Of a stretch of DNA of 64,000 nt, positions 43,521-53,333 are shown one piece after another (position 1 is the stretch's first letter; each line of letters opens with the position of its first letter). Both the position numbers and the translations under genes were made by a program. The notes beneath the pieces are model-generated. The model was not told the DNA's origin, made no database searches, and saw only the letters and a program-made list of their open reading frames with translations. The DNA is taken from the NCBI GenBank assembly GCA_934162425.1, contig CAKPIS010000001.1, forward strand, positions 1 through 64,000. Direction: 5' to 3'. This DNA comes from an uncultured Bacilli bacterium. GTDB lineage: Bacteria; Bacillota_I; Bacilli_A; RF39; UBA660.

Positions 43521-43625
43521 ATTTGTAATTTTAAGATAACAAAATCACCTAACTCAGCTTTGAATTAGGTGATACCACCAATAGGTAACACTCAACTCAG
43601 CAATATTAAGTGTTCCTTTTTTTTA
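43521..43625 (+). ncRNA. Candidate small RNA, two hairpins sharing a loop sequence
   Basis: Hairpin 1 pairs ATCACCTAA (43544-43552) with TTAGGTGAT (43565-43573). Hairpin 2 pairs AACACT (43587-43592) with AGTGTT (43609-43614), plus GG/CC, and is followed by a long T run, i.e. an intrinsic terminator. Both loops include AACTCAGC (43551-43558 and 43594-43601). With the promoter at 43486 this would give a transcript of about 105 nt. Alternative: hairpin 1 is merely the terminator of the convergent rnhC gene and hairpin 2 that of the glycosyltransferase. Confidence 0.45.
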
Positions 43626-43690
43626 TTTTATGTAAGTTTTTCTTACGTATTATGATACCATATATTTATGCTTTTGCCAAAATATCTTTT

Positions 43691-44632
43691 TTACATATTT
43701 AATATCTTTTCAGTATTTTTAAAATTAATCTTACTTATATCTTCTAAAATATCTTTTCCTTTTTCTTTAACTAGCTGACGGCCAAAATTATCAACACTTA
43801 CACCAGCTCCTAAAGGAATTTTTTTGCCTATCATTTTAGACATTTTATCCATCTCTTTAATAAATACATATCTGCTAATTAAAGAAGAACAAGCAACAGA
43901 TAAACATTTATCTTCAGCTTTAGTAGTAAATGTAATTCTTCTAAAAACATTATTAGATTCTTTTAAATAACCAAAATAATTTCTAGGATAACAGAACTGA
44001 TCAATTATTACCTTATCATAATTATAATTATCTTTCTTCATTAAAGATAATATTGCTTTATTATGTAATATAGCTTTTACTTTATTCATATTAAATTCTT
44101 TTTTGCTATTATATTCCTTATTAGAATATACAATTGTTTCATAAGGAATTTTTTTAATTATTTCAGGAACGATTTTAAGTATTTTATCATCAGTTAATTT
44201 TTTTGAATCTCTAACTCCAAGTTCTGTTAAAAACTCTATATCATCTTTTTTTACAAATGAAGCTGTTACAACAACAGGACCAAAATAATCTCCAGTTCCA
44301 ACTTCATCAGAACCTATAGAATTAATATAAAAATACTTTTTTCTTTCTTCATATAATTCCTTTTCATCTTTTTCTTTTTTTTCTTTCTTTTTATTTTCTA
44401 TAGGAAGATTACCATTATTTAAATGAGCTTCCATATCTCTCCACATATTAGCATCTATATCAGCACTTATACCTTGAAACATTACTTTTCCAGATTCATA
44501 TAAGGTAATTATAGTACCATCTTCTTCAGCTTGAAATATAGCATATGGAGGAGTTTTATCTCTTTTTTTATTTTCATAATACTTAATCATTTCTTCTTTA
44601 GTATTATCACTTATTTTATATACTATTGTCAT
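43691..44632 (-). CDS. rnhC: Ribonuclease HIII
   Basis: 313 residues; ATG at 44632 because AGAGGTG upstream is the ribosome site (a GTG at 44641 overlaps it). The N-terminal TBP-like substrate-binding domain (AIFQAEEDGTIITLYESGKV) identifies type HIII rather than HII. The catalytic domain starts SIGSDEVGTGDYFGPVVVTA (Asp-Glu-Gly) with later acidic residues in VIIDQFC and KAEDKCLSVACSSLISR. A Lys/Glu-rich linker joins the domains. It removes RNA from RNA-DNA hybrids. Convergent with the glycosyltransferase and divergent from cvpA; in Bacillus rnhC is also near a cvpA-type gene (yshB). Confidence 0.95.
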   Translation of the reverse strand: MTIVYKISDNTKEEMIKYYENKKRDKTPPYAIFQAEEDGTIITLYESGKVMFQGISADIDANMWRDMEAHLNNGNLPIENKKKEKKEKDEKELYEERKKYFYINSIGSDEVGTGDYFGPVVVTASFVKKDDIEFLTELGVRDSKKLTDDKILKIVPEIIKKIPYETIVYSNKEYNSKKEFNMNKVKAILHNKAILSLMKKDNYNYDKVIIDQFCYPRNYFGYLKESNNVFRRITFTTKAEDKCLSVACSSLISRYVFIKEMDKMSKMIGKKIPLGAGVSVDNFGRQLVKEKGKDILEDISKINFKNTEKILNM

Positions 44633-44707
44633 AGAAAACACCTCTTATTAATATTTTATCATAAATATAAATTAAAATAAAAGATATGTTAATCATGGTG
44701 TAAAGTA

Positions 44708-44736
44708 TTTACAAAAAAGTATATATTTCTTATAAA
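44708..44736 (+). promoter_or_regulatory. Promoter of cvpA-trx-pilin operon
   Basis: -35 TTTACA (44708-44713), 17 bp, -10 TATAAA (44731-44736). Confidence 0.6.
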
Positions 44737-44779
44737 TATGTTATATAATAAAAATATAAGATATTAGGAGGAATAAAAT

Positions 44780-45709
44780 ATGTCAGTTACAGATATATTA
44801 ATTTTATTAGTAATTTTATTAGGAGCATACTTTGGATATGTAAATGGGTTTTTAAAACAGTTAAGTGATACAATTATTTTATATGTATCTATGATATTAT
44901 CTAGTTTAATAAGTAAAATAATATCAAACTTAATATATGGTTTTGTTCCATTTTTAAATTTTACAGGAAAGGCACAAGGATTAAAATCCATTAACGTTAT
45001 ATTTTATAGAATATTAATATATTTAATATTTGTAGCATTATTTATGATTATTATTAATAAATTACTTGTAAAATTTAAAATAAAAGAAAAGATAATTAAT
45101 AAAAGTATAGAATCAGGTAAAATAAAAACAATATTAGCATCTATAGTTGGAATAGCATTTATGTTTGTATTTATGTATAATGTTTTACTACTTGCAATTA
45201 GTCCAAATTTTAATTTAGGCTTTATAAAAGACTCTAATGTATCAAATAAGATACTTGAAAATATGCTTATAGTATCAAATAGAAATAATGATGTATATGA
45301 AAGCAGCAAATACGCTATAGATATGGTTAATTCTGAAGCTAACAATAAAGAATCTTATGCAAGTGTTAATGAAGAGATTATAGCTAATATGATTGAAAAT
45401 GATCTTATAAGTGAAGAAAAAGTAGATAGTATGGGTACTGACTATAAACTATTAGGAATTAAAAAAGAAGAAACTAAAAAGAAATATACAACCAAAGATA
45501 ATAGTGATGATTACGATGACTATGATGATTCAGATACAACTAGAAGAACTACAGCTCCAGATGAAGATGATTACGACGATTACGATGATAGTGATAGTTA
45601 TGATGATAGTTATGATGATAGTTACGATGATAGCTATGATGATTCTGATGATTACGATTATGACTATGACTATGATGATGTTGATATAGAAGATGACAGT
45701 AATTACTAA
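44780..45709 (+). CDS. CvpA-family membrane protein with acidic Asp/Tyr repeat tail
   Basis: 309 residues, ATG after TAGGAGG. Residues 1-150 have the CvpA (colicin V production/YshB) topology of four helices starting DILILLVILLGAYFGYVNGF. After a cytoplasmic or extracellular linker, the last 70 or so residues are almost only Asp, Tyr and Ser (YDDSDSYDDSYDDSYDDS). The tail is not part of the family and has very low complexity. Opens an operon with thioredoxin (12 bp gap) and a prepilin. Next to rnhC as in Bacillus. Confidence 0.85.
   Translation: MSVTDILILLVILLGAYFGYVNGFLKQLSDTIILYVSMILSSLISKIISNLIYGFVPFLNFTGKAQGLKSINVIFYRILIYLIFVALFMIIINKLLVKFKIKEKIINKSIESGKIKTILASIVGIAFMFVFMYNVLLLAISPNFNLGFIKDSNVSNKILENMLIVSNRNNDVYESSKYAIDMVNSEANNKESYASVNEEIIANMIENDLISEEKVDSMGTDYKLLGIKKEETKKKYTTKDNSDDYDDYDDSDTTRRTTAPDEDDYDDYDDSDSYDDSYDDSYDDSYDDSDDYDYDYDYDDVDIEDDSNY
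45596..45643 (+). repeat. 12-bp tandem repeat coding Ser-Tyr-Asp-Asp
   Basis: Four consecutive near-identical 12-bp units (AGTTATGATGAT and variants with TAC or AGC) inside the cvpA tail. Units keep frame if gained or lost. Confidence 0.75.
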
Positions 45710-45721
45710 AGGAGAAAAATT

Positions 45722-46027
45722 ATGATTAAACATATAGAAGAAAAAGATTTTAATGAAGAAATAAAAAAAGGTAAAGTATTAGTTGATTTTTATGCTACAT
45801 GGTGTGGACCTTGTAAGATGCTAGGATTAGTGTTAGAAAAAATAGAAAAAGAAATAGATATTCCTATTTTAAAAGTAGATGTTGATAAAACTGAAAATAT
45901 TTCATCAGAATATAAAATCTACTCAGTTCCTACTTTAATATTATTAAACAATGGAAAAGAAGAAAAAAGAATATCTGGTTATATGACAAAAGATGAACTT
46001 AAGAGGTGGATTAATGAAGAAAAATAA
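45722..46027 (+). CDS. trxA: Thioredoxin
   Basis: 101 residues, ATG after AAAGGAG. The classical active site WCGPCK has Cys28 and Cys31; the cis-Pro loop is YSVPTLILLNNGKE. Complete thioredoxin fold without signal peptide, hence cytoplasmic. Its last 14 bp overlap the start of a prepilin gene that holds Cys residues. The pairing of a thioredoxin and a pilin in one operon is uncommon; whether they interact is unknown. Symbol given for family membership; the genome may have other paralogues. Confidence 0.93.
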   Translation: MIKHIEEKDFNEEIKKGKVLVDFYATWCGPCKMLGLVLEKIEKEIDIPILKVDVDKTENISSEYKIYSVPTLILLNNGKEEKRISGYMTKDELKRWINEEK

Positions 46028-46592
46028 AGGTTTTACTTTAATAGAAGTGCTTGCAGTTCTTGTAATACTTAGCTTATTAATAACTTTTAGTGTTGTATCA
46101 GTAAATAAAATAAAAAAGAAACAAGAAGTAGCAAATAGAATAAATGTTATAAGAAGCATATTAACGGCAGCTAGGGCATATGAGGCTGATTACCCTGGTG
46201 AATTTCTTAATAATGCAGGTTCTATTATTGGTATTACAGTTGATGATTTATTAGAAAAAAATTATGTTGATTTTGATACTAGTAAATATGAAGACTTGAT
46301 AAAGGTGAAAATTTCAGGAGCTTATCAATTAAAAAAAATATATTATCACACTGATGATTTGAAAAAAGAATTTTATACTGATATAGTAAATAAGAATTAT
46401 ATAGGTAATGATAAAAATGAGCTTATAATTGTAACTGATTGTGGTTTTGAAACCGAACAAGATACTAATAAAAATGGAAAAAAATTATGTTTATATAACA
46501 GTTGCATTAATGGAAAATGTAATGGTTGGGATATAAATGGTAAAGCAATTAACTCTAATCCTTCTAATACTGTTGCAAATATAAATGGTTAA
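46014..46592 (+). CDS. Type IV prepilin-like protein
   Basis: 192 residues; ATG at 46014 with AAGAGGTGG just upstream, inside the thioredoxin gene (14-bp overlap). Leader MKKNKG|FTLIEVLAVLVILSLLITF, Glu at +5, long N-terminal helix KIKKKQEVANRINVIRSILT, AARAYEADYPGEF. Standard pilin size. The C-terminus has Cys in CGFE, LCLYNSCINGKCNG, enough for two disulfides. Expected substrate of the prepilin peptidase at 60909. Confidence 0.9.
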   Translation: MKKNKGFTLIEVLAVLVILSLLITFSVVSVNKIKKKQEVANRINVIRSILTAARAYEADYPGEFLNNAGSIIGITVDDLLEKNYVDFDTSKYEDLIKVKISGAYQLKKIYYHTDDLKKEFYTDIVNKNYIGNDKNELIIVTDCGFETEQDTNKNGKKLCLYNSCINGKCNGWDINGKAINSNPSNTVANING

Positions 46593-46597
46593 TAATT

Positions 46598-46625
46598 AAG
46601 ATTAGCTTTATGGCTATCTTTTTTT
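46598..46625 (+). terminator. Rho-independent terminator
   Basis: AAGAT (46598-46602) and AGC (46604-46606) pair with GCT-ATCTT (46613-46620), one bulge, then seven T. Confidence 0.7.
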
Positions 46626-46652
46626 CTTTTCTTAATAAATTTTAATTATTTT

Positions 46653-46679
46653 TTAGCACTCATGTATTGACATTGCTAA
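46653..46679. promoter_or_regulatory. CIRCE operator (HrcA binding site), imperfect
   Basis: The left arm TTAGCACTC (46653-46661) is exact, then 9 bp, then the right arm CATTGCTAA (46671-46679), 7 of 9 to GAGTGCTAA. It overlaps the -35 of the hrcA promoter. Confidence 0.85.
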
Positions 46680-46695
46680 AATTGAATACTATAAT
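46667..46695 (+). promoter_or_regulatory. Consensus promoter of the hrcA-dnaK operon
   Basis: -35 TTGACA (46667-46672), 17 bp, -10 TATAAT (46690-46695), both perfect. Confidence 0.9.
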
Positions 46696-46727
46696 AGTAG
46701 TGTACTAATAAGAAAGAAGGTGAATGT

Positions 46728-47726
46728 GTGTTAACTGATAGACAAAATACACTTCTTAAATTAATAATTGAAGAGTACATTAAGAGTGCTAATCCAGTTG
46801 GGTCTAAAGGACTTTGTGATAGTCTTAATTGTTCTTCTGCAACTATTAGAAATGAAATGGCTCAATTAGAAGAATATGGATTTCTAGAAAAGACACATAC
46901 ATCTTCTGGAAGAGTTCCAAGTGAATTAGGGTACAGATATTATGTTGATAATTTAATGGAACCTAAGAAAATGACTGGTGAGGATGTATTAAAACTTCAA
47001 ACTATCTTTGATAATAAGTCTTTAGTGTTAACTGATGCTATTTCTAAAAGTTTAGAGATAATATCAGAAATTACTAATTGTACATCTGTTGTTTTAGGAA
47101 CTAGTAGTTCTGAAAATAAATTAAAGCAAGTTGAAGTAGTTCCATTAAATGATACTAATGTAATTGCAATAGTAGTAACTGATAAGGGACATATTGAGCA
47201 TAAAGAACTTAATATAGGACCTAATGTTCTTCCAGATGAAATTAAGAAAACTACTGAATTAATTAACAAACTTTTAGTTGGTACGCCGCTTGATGAGGTT
47301 AATCAAAAATTAGAGTTTGAAATTAAACCTAAAATTGGTAGTTATGTTAAACATCATGAAATATTATATCAAGCTTTTTATAATGCATTTAGTGAGTTTG
47401 CCCTTAAAAGTAATATGCAAATGAAGGGTAGAACAAAGCTTTTAGATTATAGAGAATTTGATAGCGTTAGTAAAATAAAAGAAGTATTAAACAAGTTTGA
47501 TGATGATAATATGGTTAAAAATATAAAGGCTGAGGATAATAATATTAGTGTTTATATTGGCCATGAAAGTAAGTTTGATGATGATGTATCTGTTATTAAG
47601 ACTAAGTTTAATGCTGGTGGAAGTGAAGGCACTATTGCTATTGTAGGACCTAAGAGAATGGATTATGAAAAAGTAGTATCATTACTAGATTTTCTAAAGC
47701 ATAATATAGAAAGGAACGAAAAATGA
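46728..47726 (+). CDS. hrcA: Heat-inducible transcription repressor HrcA
   Basis: 332 residues, GTG start after AGAAGGTGA. N-terminal winged helix (LTDRQNTLLKLIIEEYIKSA; SSATIRNEMAQLEEYGFLEK; HTSSGRVPSELGYRYYVD) binds CIRCE; the C-terminal GAF-like and dimerisation parts include VLGTSSSENKLKQVEVVPL and GSEGTIAIVGPKRMDYEKVV. It represses its own operon, with GroEL activity as the usual signal. It overlaps grpE by 4 bp. Confidence 0.96.
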   Translation: MLTDRQNTLLKLIIEEYIKSANPVGSKGLCDSLNCSSATIRNEMAQLEEYGFLEKTHTSSGRVPSELGYRYYVDNLMEPKKMTGEDVLKLQTIFDNKSLVLTDAISKSLEIISEITNCTSVVLGTSSSENKLKQVEVVPLNDTNVIAIVVTDKGHIEHKELNIGPNVLPDEIKKTTELINKLLVGTPLDEVNQKLEFEIKPKIGSYVKHHEILYQAFYNAFSEFALKSNMQMKGRTKLLDYREFDSVSKIKEVLNKFDDDNMVKNIKAEDNNISVYIGHESKFDDDVSVIKTKFNAGGSEGTIAIVGPKRMDYEKVVSLLDFLKHNIERNEK

Positions 47727-48265
47727 GAGAAACAAAAGATAAAAATAGTAAGATAAAGAAAAATAAGTCAGAAGAAAAAGAAATTGCTAAAGATAAAGTA
47801 GAACTTACTAATGAAGAAATAGAAGCTATGAATAAAAGAGTAAGTGAAGCTGAAGAAAAAGCATTAAGATATCAAGCTGAACTTATTAATTATCGTAAAA
47901 GAAAAGATGAAGAAACTGAAAAAAAACTTAAGTATGCAAATGAAGATTTAATTCTTGAAATACTTCCAGTTTTAGATAATTTTGAAAGAGCCATTAAGAT
48001 GGATGATGATAATCTAGAAGATGAAGTATCACAGTTCTTAAGTGGTATGAAAATGGTTTATGCATCTCTTATTAAAGCTATTGAAAAATATGGTGTTAAA
48101 GAAATAGATGCGCTTGGTAAAGTATTTGATGCAACTTATCATCAAGCTGTTATGACTGAAGAAGTTAAAGATAAAGATAAAGATATTGTTTTAGAGGTAT
48201 ATCAAAAAGGATATATTCTTAAAGATAAAGTAATTAGACCAGCGATGGTTAAGGTAAATAAATAA
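47723..48265 (+). CDS. grpE: GrpE nucleotide exchange factor
   Basis: 180 residues, ATGA overlap with hrcA. A charged N-terminal tail, a long coiled coil (EEKALRYQAELINYRKRKDE) and the beta domain with GVKEIDALGKVFDATYHQAV and VYQKGYILKDKVIRPAMVKV. It is the ADP-ATP exchange factor of DnaK. Operon member between hrcA and dnaK. Confidence 0.96.
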   Translation: MRETKDKNSKIKKNKSEEKEIAKDKVELTNEEIEAMNKRVSEAEEKALRYQAELINYRKRKDEETEKKLKYANEDLILEILPVLDNFERAIKMDDDNLEDEVSQFLSGMKMVYASLIKAIEKYGVKEIDALGKVFDATYHQAVMTEEVKDKDKDIVLEVYQKGYILKDKVIRPAMVKVNK

Positions 48266-48280
48266 GAAAAGGAGAGATAA

Positions 48281-50116
<1,836 letters not shown>

Positions 50117-50121
50117 TATGT

Positions 50122-50146
50122 AAAGTTCTAGTTTATCTAGAACTTT
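50122..50146 (+). other. Strong hairpin without T run between dnaK and pepF
   Basis: AAAGTTCTAG (50122-50131) pairs perfectly with CTAGAACTTT (50137-50146) over a 5-nt loop. No T run follows, so it probably stabilises or sets the processing end of the hrcA-grpE-dnaK mRNA instead of ending transcription; partial termination is possible. Confidence 0.6.
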
Positions 50147-50167
50147 ATGTTTAATAAAGGAGAAACT

Positions 50168-51973
50168 ATGCCAGATAATAAAGAAAAACTTAGAAGTGAA
50201 ATAGATGATAAATATAAATGGGATTTAACTTTAATATATAAAACTATAGAAGACTTTGAAAAAGACTATAAAAAAGCTAAAGAAAAAATAGAAAAAGTAT
50301 CTTCATATAAAGATAAGTATTTAAATAATGGAAAAGAATTATACAAGTTATTAAAATATGATGATGATACATCTAGATTACTTGATAAATTGTATTCTTA
50401 TGCACATTTAAATTATGATGCTGATACTTTAAATGAAAAGTATATGACTATGACAAATAAAGTATCTGATTTATATTCTAGATATTCAGTCCTTAGTTCT
50501 TTTGTAGTTCCAGGAATAATAAAATTAGATAAAGAAAAACTTAATTCATTTTATAAAGATGAAAAAGGTTTAGAAGAATATAGGTTTTGTTTAGATGATA
50601 TATATCGCTTTAAAGAGCATACACTAGATGAAGATAAAGAAAAAATGCTATCTAGTTTTGGTAACATTTTAAGTTCTCCAGAGGAGACTTACGAAGTTTT
50701 AACTGATTCTGACTTTGAGTATGATAATATAACAGATGAAAACAAAAAAGAAGTTAAATTTAATGAAAGTAATTATTCTATATTTATAAAGTCTCGTGAT
50801 AGAAGAGTTAGAAAGGATGCTTTTAGTCTTTTATATAATAAATATGCTTCTTTTAAAAGGACAATAGCATCTACTTATAAATCACAAGTAGAAATAGATG
50901 TAGTAGCAGCTAGATTAAAGAATTATGATAGTTCACTTGCAGCATCATTATTTGAAGATAATATTGATACTAGTGTTTATGATAATTTAATTAAAACTGT
51001 TAATGATAATTTAGATGGTTTATATAAATATTATGATTTAAAAAAGAAAATACTTAAACTAGATGATTTACATTTATATGATACATATGTTGATATAATT
51101 AATAAATCAAAAAATAAGTATACATTTATGGAAGCTAAAGATATTGTAATAAAGGCATTATCCGTTTTAGGAAATGATTATGTTAAATTGCTTAATAGGG
51201 CATTTGATGAAAAATGGATAGATGTATATCATAATAAAGGTAAAAGGTCTGGAGCTTATTCATCTGGTAATTATGATGTAAATCCTTATGTATTATTAAA
51301 CTTTGAGGGTTCATTAAATGATGTATCAACAATAGCTCATGAGTTAGGACACTCTATGCATACGTATTTATCTTGTAAGAATAATCCATATTGTACTTCA
51401 TCATATAAGATATTTGTTGCAGAAGTAGCATCTTTAGTTAATGAACTTTTACTAGCTAATTATATGCTTAATAATTCAAATGATAAAAATGAAAAACTAA
51501 ATATTATAAATCACATATTAGAGTTATATAAGTCAACATTATTTAGACAAACTATGTTTGCTGAATTTGAAAAAATAACACATGAAAAAAGAGAAGAAGG
51601 CGTTATATTAACAAGTGATTATTTATCTAATATATATTATGATTTAGTTAAAAAGTATTTTGGAGAAAACGTAATATGTGATGAATTAATTAAATATGAA
51701 TGGGCAAGAATTCCACATTTTTACTATAATTTTTATGTATATAAATATGCAACTGGTATATCAGCAGCTAGCTATATAGTAGATGGTATATTAAATAATA
51801 GGCAGGGTGCACTTGAAAATTACTTTAAGTTTTTAAAATCTGGAGGAAGTAAATATCCAATTGATGAGTTAAAGTTAGCAGGTGTTGATATGAATGATAA
51901 AACTGTTGTTTTATCAGCAACTAAAACATTTGAAAAATATTTAGAGGAGTTTTGTGAAATATATAATAGTTAA
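50168..51973 (+). CDS. pepF: Oligoendopeptidase F (M3 family)
   Basis: 601 residues; ATG at 50168 after AAAGGAGA (the ATG at 50147 is upstream of that site). Zinc metallopeptidase with HELGHSMH (HEXXH) and a downstream Glu in FVAEVASLVNELLLANYML; the usual PepF C-terminal motifs appear in YEWARIPHFYYNFYVYKYAT. It cleaves peptides of about 7-17 residues in the cytoplasm. Placement between dnaK and dnaJ is unusual and suggests induction with heat shock. Confidence 0.93.
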   Translation: MPDNKEKLRSEIDDKYKWDLTLIYKTIEDFEKDYKKAKEKIEKVSSYKDKYLNNGKELYKLLKYDDDTSRLLDKLYSYAHLNYDADTLNEKYMTMTNKVSDLYSRYSVLSSFVVPGIIKLDKEKLNSFYKDEKGLEEYRFCLDDIYRFKEHTLDEDKEKMLSSFGNILSSPEETYEVLTDSDFEYDNITDENKKEVKFNESNYSIFIKSRDRRVRKDAFSLLYNKYASFKRTIASTYKSQVEIDVVAARLKNYDSSLAASLFEDNIDTSVYDNLIKTVNDNLDGLYKYYDLKKKILKLDDLHLYDTYVDIINKSKNKYTFMEAKDIVIKALSVLGNDYVKLLNRAFDEKWIDVYHNKGKRSGAYSSGNYDVNPYVLLNFEGSLNDVSTIAHELGHSMHTYLSCKNNPYCTSSYKIFVAEVASLVNELLLANYMLNNSNDKNEKLNIINHILELYKSTLFRQTMFAEFEKITHEKREEGVILTSDYLSNIYYDLVKKYFGENVICDELIKYEWARIPHFYYNFYVYKYATGISAASYIVDGILNNRQGALENYFKFLKSGGSKYPIDELKLAGVDMNDKTVVLSATKTFEKYLEEFCEIYNS

Positions 51974-51987
51974 GGAGGTAAATATTT

Positions 51988-53124
51988 ATGAATAAAAGAG
52001 ATTATTATGAAGTCTTAGGTGTGTCTAAAGATGCTAGTGAAGCTGAAATAAAAAGTGCTTTTAGGAAATTAGCTAAAAAATACCATCCTGATGTATCCAA
52101 AGAAGAAAATGCAGCAGAAAAATTTAAAGAAGCACAGGAAGCTTATGCTGTTTTATCTGATAAAGAAAAAAGAAGTAAATATGATAGATTAGGTCATGCT
52201 GCATTTGATGCTAATGGTGGATTTGGTGCATCAGGGTTTGACTTTGAAGATTTTGACATGTCAGATATATTAAAAGATATATTTGGAGGCAGTTTTGGAT
52301 TCTCATCCGGTTCATCATTTTTTGGTGGAAATGGTAGAAGTACTAATAATAGAGCATCTAAAGGACCAGATATTAGCGTAATATTTGAAATGGACTTTAT
52401 GGAAGCTGCTTTTGGTACATCTACCAAAGTAGAATTAAATATAATGGATACTTGTGATGAATGTGATGGAATGGGTGGTACTGGTATTAAAACTTGTCCT
52501 ACATGTAATGGTTCTGGATATGTTAAAGAACAACAAAGAAGTTTATTTGGTGCATTTATAACACAAAGAACTTGCCCTACTTGTAATGGATCAGGTAAAA
52601 CTTATACTACTAAATGCTCATCATGTAAAGGAACAGGTAAGAAAAAAGTTAAGAAAAATATAATAGTAAACGTTCCAGCAGGTGTTGCAACAGGAGATCA
52701 CTTACGTGTTACAGGTAAAGGTCCAGCTGGTGAAAATGGAGGGCCTAATGGAGATGTTTATATTGAAATAAAAGTAAAAGAACATCCATTATTTAGAAGA
52801 GATGATAATGATTTATATTTAACTTTACCTCTTACTATAACAGAAGGTGCACTAGGTTGTAAAAAGGAAGTTCCAACACTTGATGGTAAAACTGTTATAA
52901 GCATACCATCTGGTAGTCAAACAGGTGATAGGATAAGAATTAAATCAAAAGGTCTTAAGAGTCCTAAAGGAAAGCAAGTTGGAGATATGTTTGTTATATT
53001 AAAAGTAATAACTCCAACTAAATTAGATAGAAATCAAAAGAAATTATTAGAAGAATTAAATGAAACTAATTTAAAAAATAGTGAGTTTGACTTATACGAA
53101 AAATATCTAAAAAGTAATAGCTAG
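51988..53124 (+). CDS. dnaJ: Chaperone DnaJ (Hsp40)
   Basis: 378 residues, ATG after AAGGAGG. J domain with HPD ([10 protein letters not shown]), a Gly/Phe-rich stretch ([14 protein letters not shown] ... [12 protein letters not shown]), four CxxCxGxG zinc repeats ([41 protein letters not shown]) and the C-terminal substrate domain. Complete type I DnaJ. Stimulates DnaK ATPase. Last gene of the heat-shock operon, with the terminator overlapping its stop. Confidence 0.97.
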   Translation: MNKRDYYEVLGVSKDASEAEIKSAFRKLAKKYHPDVSKEENAAEKFKEAQEAYAVLSDKEKRSKYDRLGHAAFDANGGFGASGFDFEDFDMSDILKDIFGGSFGFSSGSSFFGGNGRSTNNRASKGPDISVIFEMDFMEAAFGTSTKVELNIMDTCDECDGMGGTGIKTCPTCNGSGYVKEQQRSLFGAFITQRTCPTCNGSGKTYTTKCSSCKGTGKKKVKKNIIVNVPAGVATGDHLRVTGKGPAGENGGPNGDVYIEIKVKEHPLFRRDDNDLYLTLPLTITEGALGCKKEVPTLDGKTVISIPSGSQTGDRIRIKSKGLKSPKGKQVGDMFVILKVITPTKLDRNQKKLLEELNETNLKNSEFDLYEKYLKSNS

Positions 53125-53146
53125 AATCTATATTTCTAGCTTTTAT
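53119..53146 (+). terminator. Rho-independent terminator at the dnaJ end
   Basis: AGCTAGAA (53119-53126) pairs with TTCTAGCT (53134-53141), then TTTATT. Confidence 0.75.
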
Positions 53147-53148
53147 TA

Positions 53149-53226
53149 TGCAAAAATGTGATAAAAATGCAAAAAAATGCTGCAAAAATGTGATAATATG
53201 GTGAATATTTCTTGCAAAAATGTGAT
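53149..53226 (+). repeat. Three exact 14-bp direct repeats at a 32-bp period
   Basis: TGCAAAAATGTGAT occurs at 53149-53162, 53181-53194 and 53213-53226. Each start is exactly 32 bp after the last (about three DNA turns), with 18-bp unrelated spacers. Partial copies lie at 53168 (TGCAAAAAAATG) and 53247 (TGCAAAAG). It lies between the dnaJ terminator and the proS promoter. It looks like a set of protein-binding sites on one DNA face. Confidence 0.8.
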
Positions 53227-53268
53227 TTGCACTATATATATTTTGTTGCAAAAGAAAAAATAAATGAT

Positions 53269-53307
53269 TAATTGTTTAAAATATAGTATAATTATATTAA
53301 ACAATTA
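53269..53307. promoter_or_regulatory. proS promoter -10 inside an 11-bp perfect inverted repeat
   Basis: TAATTGTTTAA (53269-53279) and TTAAACAATTA (53297-53307) are exact reverse complements, 17 bp apart. TATAAT (53287-53292) lies in between; the -35 is poor (ATGATT). An operator that blocks polymerase is the simplest reading. No T-box is present before proS. Confidence 0.6.
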
Positions 53308-53333
53308 TTAGCAAAAATAATTTGAGGTGAAAA

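Noticed and set aside
43626..43655. Hairpin ATGTAAG/CTTACGT as terminator of rnhC
   Set aside because: On the minus strand it is followed by an A-rich, not T-rich, stretch, so it cannot be an intrinsic terminator for rnhC.
45504..45733. Met/Ile/Thr-rich and Ile-rich ORFs overlapping the cvpA tail
   Set aside because: They are other-frame readings of the Asp/Tyr repeat and have no ribosome site or plausible composition.
53149..53226. CRISPR array
   Set aside because: Only three 14-bp repeats with 18-bp spacers, AT-rich, no cas gene nearby; too short for CRISPR.
53066..53251. Minus-strand ORF over the repeat array
   Set aside because: Composition follows the repeats, there is no ribosome site, and it overlaps the dnaJ end.
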